64,000 nt of DNA from Chrysomallon squamiferum (Eukaryota; Mollusca; Gastropoda; Neomphalida; Peltospiridae): contig CM022670.1 in assembly GCA_012295275.1 (NCBI GenBank), positions 42,321,474 through 42,385,473 of the forward strand, in the 5' to 3' direction. Position 1 is the first letter of the stretch. Each line of letters opens with the position of its first letter. Below, one piece after another: positions 56,579 through 64,000 of this stretch. The position numbers and the translations under genes were made by a program. The notes beneath the pieces were generated by a model. It was given only the letters and a program-made list of their open reading frames with translations, was not told the DNA's origin and did not search any database.

Positions 56579-57640
56579 TGTTCAGCTTCTGTAAAACAAA
56601 AAGAAATAAGCTGTCATCTAAAATCTATCATTTGTTATCAAGGTGAAAAAAAAAAAATATATATATATATTTTATTATCATTATTATTATATATATAATA
56701 ATCATAATAAAGTAGATAATTATTTTAACAACATTACTTATATTTTTCTATTAAAAAACCCATACTGAGAGAAATAGCTTTAGCTGTATTATTACACAGT
56801 GAAATAAATATACTATGTTGTATTGTTAACTAGAATGCTTACAGAGAAAGGTTATATAATTAGTACAAATTTGTGTTTGCAGTGAATCATTGTATAATTA
56901 GTACAAAATGGTAGTTACAATTAATGGTTTATACTAGTGGTATAAAATGCTGATTGCTGTGTAAACTGGAAAAAAAATGACATGTTAGCCTCGCTAATTT
57001 ATATTAGTCTTCTTGTTTTCGTAATTGTGGCAGTGGATATATTTACGACATATATTAATAAAAATATTTTAAAATGTAAAAAAAGATCACAAATACATAT
57101 TTCTCTGTGCAGTTATTTGGTGTGAAGCTAAACACAAATAAATGTAACATTGAAAGCTGCATGTGGACGGTTTATTGCGGTCCGTAAACTGTCATAACAA
57201 CTGAAATAAATAACCAAGACAACAGATTGTAGACATAAAACCCGCCCTTGAAGAATGCAATGATTTACTCACGTTTATTGAACGTTAAAACTGAAAAATT
57301 CAGCGCAGTGGTCTTTTTAAATGGAATGTGTCGACAGTTTACGCCTGCTCCGTGTTGATGTTATGCAGTCCGTCTGTTTCTTTCATGATAAACCCTGCGA
57401 CACAGCGCGTTAATACAGCGCTTTACCACTAGCTGCAAACAGCGTGACCCGCTTTCCGTGTAAAACAGCAGTAACTCGTATTCGTTAACAATATTGCATG
57501 CATCGTAGTGTATTGTACGATACCATCTTTTAAGTAGACATTTACACTAACACTCAAATTTAACGAAGACGGAAACAGAATTTTCATTAAGTAGAAAACT
57601 ACTTTTATCAAGTAGAATAATGTAAACTAATAAGTAAGAT
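56579..57640. other. mPR1 upstream region
   Basis: Noncoding. The segment 57140-57480 is locally CpG-rich (GCGACACAGCGCGTTAATAC, CAGCGTGACCCGCTTTCCG) and is the likely promoter and first exon of mPR gene 1. No other gene is seen. Confidence 0.4.
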
Positions 57641-57644
57641 ACTG

Positions 57645-59300
57645 CACGTTCAATAAATGAAATAATAGAGCTTTTTTAGCAGACTTCCATAAAATATAAT
57701 ACTGTACTTTTATCAAGTAAATACTATCATGTCGTTAAGTGAAATGCTAAGTAGAATATAGCACTTTTGTTGAGTAAAATAGTGAACTTCGATCAAGTAG
57801 AATACTGAACTTTTCTGTCAAGTAGAATATCGCACTTCTGTTAAGTAGCAGAATGAAATGACAAGCAGAACATCGAACTGTCATGTAGAATACTGAATTT
57901 GTGTCAAATAGAATACTGAACTTCTGTCAAGTAGAACACAGAACTTCTGTCAAGTAGAACACAGAACTGTCAAGTAGAACACTGAACTTCTGTCAAGTAG
58001 AACACTGAACTTCTGTCAAGTAGAATACTGAACTTCTGTCAAGTAGAACACAGAACTTCTGTCAAATAGAATACTGAACTTGTGTCAAGTAGAACACTGA
58101 ACTTGTGTCAAGTAGAACACTGAACTTGTGTCAAGTAGAATACTGAACTTCCGTCAAGTAGAACACAGAACTTCTGTCAAATAGAATACTGAACTTGTGT
58201 CAAATAGAATACTGAACTTGTGTCAAATAGAATACTGAACTTGTGTCAAATAGAATACTGAACTTGTGTCAAGTAGAACACTGAACTTGTGTCAGGTAGA
58301 ACATAACTTGTGTCAAGTAGAACACTGAACGTCTGTCAAGTAGAACACTGAACTTGTGTCAAGTAGAACACTGAACTTGTGTCAAGCAGAACACTGAATT
58401 TGTGTCAGGTAGAACATAACTTGTGTCAAGTAGAACACTGAACTTGTGTCAAATCGAACACTGAACTTGTGTCAAGCAGAATACTGAACTTCTGTCAAGT
58501 AGAATACTGAACTTGTGTCAAGTAGAACACAACTTCTGTCAAGTAGAACACAACTTCTGTCAAGTAGAACACTGAACTTGTGTCAAGTAGAACACAAATT
58601 CTGTCAAGTAGAACATTGAACTTATGTCAAGTAGAATACTGAACTTGTGTCAAGTAGAACACTGAACGTCTGTCAAGTAGAACACTGAACTTGTGTCAAG
58701 TAGAACACTGAACTTCTGTCAAGTAGAACACTGAACTTGTGTCAAGTAGAACACAAATTCTGTCAAGTAGAACACTGAACTTGTGTCAAGTAGAACACTG
58801 AACTTCTGTCAAGTAGAACACTGAACTTGTGTCAAGTAGAACACTGAACGTCTGTCAAGTAGAACACTGAACGTCTGTCAAGCAGAACACTGAACTTGTG
58901 TCAAGTAGAACACTGAACTTGTGTCAAGTAGAACACTGAACTTGTGTCAAGTAGAACACTGAACTTCTGTCAAGTAGAACACTGAACGTCTGTCAAGTAG
59001 GACACTGAACGTCTGTCAAGTAAAACTGAGAACGTCTGTCAAGTAGAATACTGAACTTGTGTCAAGTAGAACACTGAACTTGTGTCAAGTAGAATACTGA
59101 ACTTCTGTCAAGTAGAACACTGAACTTGTGTCAAGTAGAATACTGAACTTCTGTCAAGTAGAACACTGAACTTGTGTCATTTAGAATATTGCACTTTTGT
59201 TAAGAAGAACTGAATTTCAAGTAGAATACTCACCTTCTATCTAGTAGAATACTTAATTTCTATTAAGTAGAACACTGAACTTATATTAAGTTGAACACTT
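57645..59300 (+). repeat. 23-24-bp minisatellite between the two mPR genes
   Basis: About 60-65 copies of GTAGAACACTGAACTTCTGT plus CAA, with CTTGTG, CGTCTG and AATAC variants. The edges are more diverged than the centre. It occupies nearly half of the 3.7 kb separating the head-to-head mPR start codons. Confidence 0.92.
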
Positions 59301-60048
59301 TGACTGTACTAGATTACTAGTGAATATGCAGTGCTTTTGGGGGGATTTACGATAATCTTGTATTATATGAGATTAACTTAAGCTGTAGTCAATCAATGAC
59401 AGGTCACTGACAGCATGTAGGTCAGTCTCGCCAAGTAACGGATACACACGAGTGCATGCGAAGAGGTCGGGTAATTCCCAACCCAACTAAACAGAAATTG
59501 TGTGGTTGAACGTAAGAAAATAAACAGGTAAATTTCAGGCATAATATTTCTATTTAAAAGCGAACTAACAGATTTTTCACCGCATTACTTGTTTATTAAC
59601 CGGTTTTCATCACCTACATCATTTTATCTCAGCAAATTAAATAGGATGATCGGATTATCCTGATCTCAATGACAACGTGTGCTAAGTGACCGTGTGAAAC
59701 GTGACTCAACAGTAAGATATAAACCGAATCACTAGACTTGCTGCATGTCATTGTATATATTGAAATTACTCTTTAGAATTTTACTGAAATTAAATCATTT
59801 CCCACACTTACCAAAGGATAATTATTCTTACTTAGTAAAACGAAATTGATTTTAAAAAGAAAAAAAAAAAAAAAGAAAAGAAAAAGGAACAAAAATGAGA
59901 AAAAAAGATAATTATTTCAATCTAAAACTGAAGCTGGTTGAGTTGATTTGTGAGATCAGAGAGTATGTATGCGAAACACTAGCTAATATTATCGAGCGCA
60001 ATATTAATAATAAAAAAAAAAAACTTATTTTCTTTATTATTATTATTA

Positions 60049-60095
<47 letters not shown>

Positions 60096-60270
60096 TTTAT
60101 TTATAATTGTTTTATTATTATTATTATGTTGTTGTTGTTTATCACAGATTTAGGTAAACGCCTGCCAAGCTTATACATTATTTTCTTTGCTACAATAAAC
60201 TCTCGCCCTAAGTTTTAATAATGATATTTGTTTTATAATAAGTGTCACAATTTTCTCTTTCAGAGTGAAA
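59301..60270. other. mPR2 upstream region
   Basis: Noncoding. 59390-59720 is unique sequence with several CpGs and is the likely mPR2 promoter. From 59855 there are A-rich and (TTA)n/(TTTA)n simple repeats (60030-60130). The acceptor for the coding exon is CTCTTTCAG at 60255-60263. Confidence 0.4.
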
Positions 60271-61302
60271 ATGATGCAATCTCAGTTATTTTCTTTTGTT
60301 GGACGTGTTCCGCGAATATTTCAAATGCAGAAAACATGCAGTGCCGAGCAGGTTCCGATCGCGTTCAGAGAGCCTGGTATTACCAGAGGCTACAGATTGC
60401 CCAGTCGCTGTGTGTGGTACTACATAGCCAGCGTGCTTCAGATGAACAACGAGACAGTTAACGTGTGGACTCATATTGTCGGTTTCTTCCTCGTCCTGGC
60501 CAGACTTTTGAATTACTTAGACGAATTTTCTATTTCTGATCAACGAATATGGCCTCTTTTAGGTTTCGGCTTGTGCTGTCTGTTATATACAAGTTTCAGC
60601 GTCTGCGCACACGTTTTACATTCGAAATCTCCAGTTTTCCATTACACGTGTTATCAGTTTGATTATGCCGGGATAGGACTCTACCTTTTTGGTGGAGCGT
60701 TACCAGTTTTTTGTCACGGAGCTGACCCCAGCACGAGGCAGTATTTTCAGAGAGTGTTTCTTCCTGCCAATATGCTATTGAGCTGGTTTTGTTTTGTCTG
60801 CTGCTGTTTCTCCAGACTGCTGTTCAGACGCCCATATCCACTTCGCAGTAAACTACTGCAAGTGATCCCGTTTGGAATTCACGGCAGCCTTACGGTTTCC
60901 CTGTTAGCGCCCCGCATGCTTCGTTGTTACCAAGACAACTGTGATGACCGAGCGCTGGAAATTTACAAGAATATTTTTATGCTGGTCATATTGTCAGGGA
61001 TCACCTTCTCTTCTCATTTTCCTGAAAAGGTGTGGCCAGGTGTTTTTGACATCGTAGGTCAAGGACATCATATCTTTCACATCATCAGCACCATCCTAAC
61101 TCTCAGGCAGTTTGATGCCGCGTACGAAGACGCTGTTCAGCAAAGCCAGAACGACAATGTTGCAGTCGTCATTGGAGATTTGTCGAGTATTCTCGGCATG
61201 GTTTTCTCACTGTGCGTCTGCTGTGTAATTACTATTTTACTCCTGAGACGATTTGTGAAGAGCAGAACAGAGGCTGACAAATCTGTAGATAAACAAACGT
61301 AA
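60271..61302 (+). CDS. Membrane progestin receptor (PAQR family), gene 2
   Basis: A single coding exon of 343 residues from the first ATG after the acceptor at 60263 (a second ATG follows at once). Same family and layout as gene 1: VPIAFREPGITRGYR at 28-42, NNETVNVWTH at 59-68, helix 68-85, FSVCAHVLHSKS at 109-120, DYAGIGLYLFGG at 131-142, Cys-rich helix SWFCFVCCCFSR at 171-182, SSHFPEKVWPG at 247-257, FDIVGQGHHIFH at 259-270 with the HxxxH pair, and a final helix around 306-325 followed by a basic, hydrophilic tail (RRFVKSRTEADK). The two proteins share the motif framework but are well diverged elsewhere, so the duplication is old. The intronless coding region and shared 5' UTR splice site fit duplication as DNA. 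Head-to-head with gene 1. Confidence 0.9.
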   Translation: MMQSQLFSFVGRVPRIFQMQKTCSAEQVPIAFREPGITRGYRLPSRCVWYYIASVLQMNNETVNVWTHIVGFFLVLARLLNYLDEFSISDQRIWPLLGFGLCCLLYTSFSVCAHVLHSKSPVFHYTCYQFDYAGIGLYLFGGALPVFCHGADPSTRQYFQRVFLPANMLLSWFCFVCCCFSRLLFRRPYPLRSKLLQVIPFGIHGSLTVSLLAPRMLRCYQDNCDDRALEIYKNIFMLVILSGITFSSHFPEKVWPGVFDIVGQGHHIFHIISTILTLRQFDAAYEDAVQQSQNDNVAVVIGDLSSILGMVFSLCVCCVITILLLRRFVKSRTEADKSVDKQT

Positions 61303-62820
<1,518 letters not shown>

Positions 62821-63330
62821 TAGATTATTTCTGTCATCCGTCAGCCCTGTCCCACAAAAGTTTTCTTAATGACAGCGATATTTGCTCAATAATCTTTGTG
62901 TGTCGACTGAAAAAAGCTCTCAGTTCTGAAATCATTTCACTGTGACAAATTACCAAACGAGTCTGCGCAAGTCGGGAAGACGTCACTAAGTTGACAACAG
63001 CCATTTGGTTTAGCCGCAACTGAAGTGAAAGGCGATCAAGGAACAAACGATCGATACGACTGTTTCTTGCTTTGTCACTTGGCTCTCACAGTTGTCAACA
63101 CAAACAAAACTAACCGAAGTTTTCAACTCGACGTGAGTTCGTTCTGTTTGTTATCTCAACCACGTATTTAGTTCGAACATTCCTCACTGGGTCAACCCGC
63201 TTGTGTGAGCGATTTCACTTTTACTGGCTTTACATTTTCTTTAATTATAAAGACAGTGTGGCTGGATGTCTACGTGAAGCCAAGTTTATCAGTTATAAAA
63301 CCGGAGATTTAAGCTGAAAATAACAACCTC
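62821..63330. other. Candidate promoter or 5' exon of a gene right of the window
   Basis: Unique sequence with many CpGs compared with its surroundings, a TGCGCA NRF1-like core (62964-62969), an ACGTCA CRE half-site (62980-62985) and a consensus-like donor AC|GTGAGT at 63133. A 70-codon open frame on the minus strand (62834-63046) matches nothing I recognise and could be chance. The direction and the gene are unknown. Confidence 0.25.
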
Positions 63331-63660
63331 TGTTTAGAAAAGTGTTCTTGAAAGACGTTTCAAAGTTCTGGAAAGAAAAGTTCTTTTGAGAAGAGACACA
63401 AACAACTGATTAGAAAAGTGTTGTCGTGAATAGCCATATCTAGATTTCTACTTAGAAAAGTGTTTTTGTGGAAAGATACATGTAGACTTCCAATTGGAAA
63501 AGTGTTTTTGTGGAAAGCTATATGTAGACTTCCAAGTGGAAAAGTGTTTTTGTGGAAAGATACATCTAGACTTCCAATTGGAAAAGTTTTTGTGGATAGC
63601 AGTATCTAGACTTCTGTTTAAAAAATGTGTTTTTGTGGATAGCAGTTTTGAGAATTGTAA
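63328..63660 (+). repeat. About 42-bp minisatellite near the right edge
   Basis: About seven units of AGAAAAGTGTTTTTGTGGAA plus AGATACATGTAGACTTCCAATT, with diverged copies at the left. An open frame across it gives repeated EKCFCGK peptides, best explained by the repeat. Confidence 0.75.
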
Positions 63661-63813
63661 ATGGAAATTTAAAAAAATAAAATTTGTGAATCAACGTGTA
63701 AAAATGCTTTATAAAAAAGTGTTCTGTATACTTAACTGTTACTTAAGAAAGCACTTTTGTTTTTAGAGGTGTAGAACCGCATTTGGGACAGACGTATAAA
63801 CATTATATTTAGA

Positions 63814-63819
<6 letters not shown>

Positions 63820-63869
<50 letters not shown>

Positions 63870-63870
63870 C
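63820..63870 (+). repeat. (ATT)n microsatellite
   Basis: An uninterrupted trinucleotide ATT run of about 17 repeats follows the 42-bp array. Confidence 0.9.
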
Positions 63871-64000
63871 AGCAGTTTGTTTCTGTTGTATGACTTACAC
63901 AAAAGTACTATTTAGAAAAAAACAGATATTTTAGACAGAAATGTACACAACGTTTATTTCGTGAAGTGCTGTAAATATACGTAATTTGTGTTCTGTGTTA

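Noticed and set aside
56243-56698. 151-codon plus-strand open frame
   Set aside because: It is antisense to the well-supported mPR gene 1 and has no family features.
63494-63766. 90-codon frame with EKCFCGK repeats, considered as a Cys-rich peptide gene
   Set aside because: The apparent Cys pattern follows a 42-bp tandem repeat, with no signal peptide and no splice or start context.

Overview
This is a window of AT-rich, intron-rich animal nuclear DNA. Nine protein-coding genes with GT-AG introns can be read: RTF2 (5' end outside the window), an acyl-protein thioesterase of the LYPLA1/2 family, two tandem TIR-domain adaptor genes, the TBP-like factor TBPL1/TLF, the splicing subunit SF3B5, the Ran exchange factor RCC1, and two membrane progestin receptors (PAQR family). 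TBPL1, mPR-type PAQRs and a TICAM/TRAM-like TIR adaptor point to a metazoan. The dense minisatellites, the LINE tail and the MITE-like elements suggest an invertebrate, perhaps a lophotrochozoan such as a mollusc; that last step is a guess.

Layout. 1-2234: last exons of RTF2 (+). 4424-17841: LYPLA-type thioesterase (+), 8 coding exons, with an intron holding a 3.9 kb minisatellite and a LINE 3' fragment, and a first intron holding two inverted-repeat DNA elements. 18282-22560: minisatellites and a hAT-like non-autonomous element. 23101-32820: a tandem segmental duplication, each unit carrying one two-exon TIR adaptor gene (26065-26911 and 31348-32277). 34777-39410: TBPL1 (+). 40865-41122: SF3B5 (-), convergent with TBPL1 and divergent from RCC1. 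44606-53170: RCC1 (+), 10 coding exons. 53545-53795: a decayed copy of RCC1 exon 7. 55571-56578: mPR gene 1 (-). 60271-61302: mPR gene 2 (+), head-to-head with gene 1. 61303-64000: low-complexity DNA and a possible promoter or 5' exon of a gene lying further right.

Two patterns stand out. (1) Many minisatellites here start exactly at 5' splice sites and repeat the donor itself together with the flanking exon end: LYPLA exon 3 (42 bp period), TBPL1 exon 1 (39/41 bp, about 20 copies), RCC1 exon 6 (about 30 bp) and RCC1 exon 9 (28-31 bp). Related cases copy an acceptor (SF3B5), a poly(A) signal (LYPLA 3' region) and a stop codon (RTF2). (2) The two TIR adaptor genes are almost identical in 1.6 kb of upstream DNA, exon 1 and the start of the intron, but differ at roughly 35-40% of residues in the TIR exon. 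Both start with a Met-Gly-x-x-x-Ser N-terminus that fits N-myristoylation, as in vertebrate TRAM.

All gene identities come from reading translations by eye against remembered family features. No search was run. Exon boundaries were set by reading frame, GT-AG signals and family alignment.
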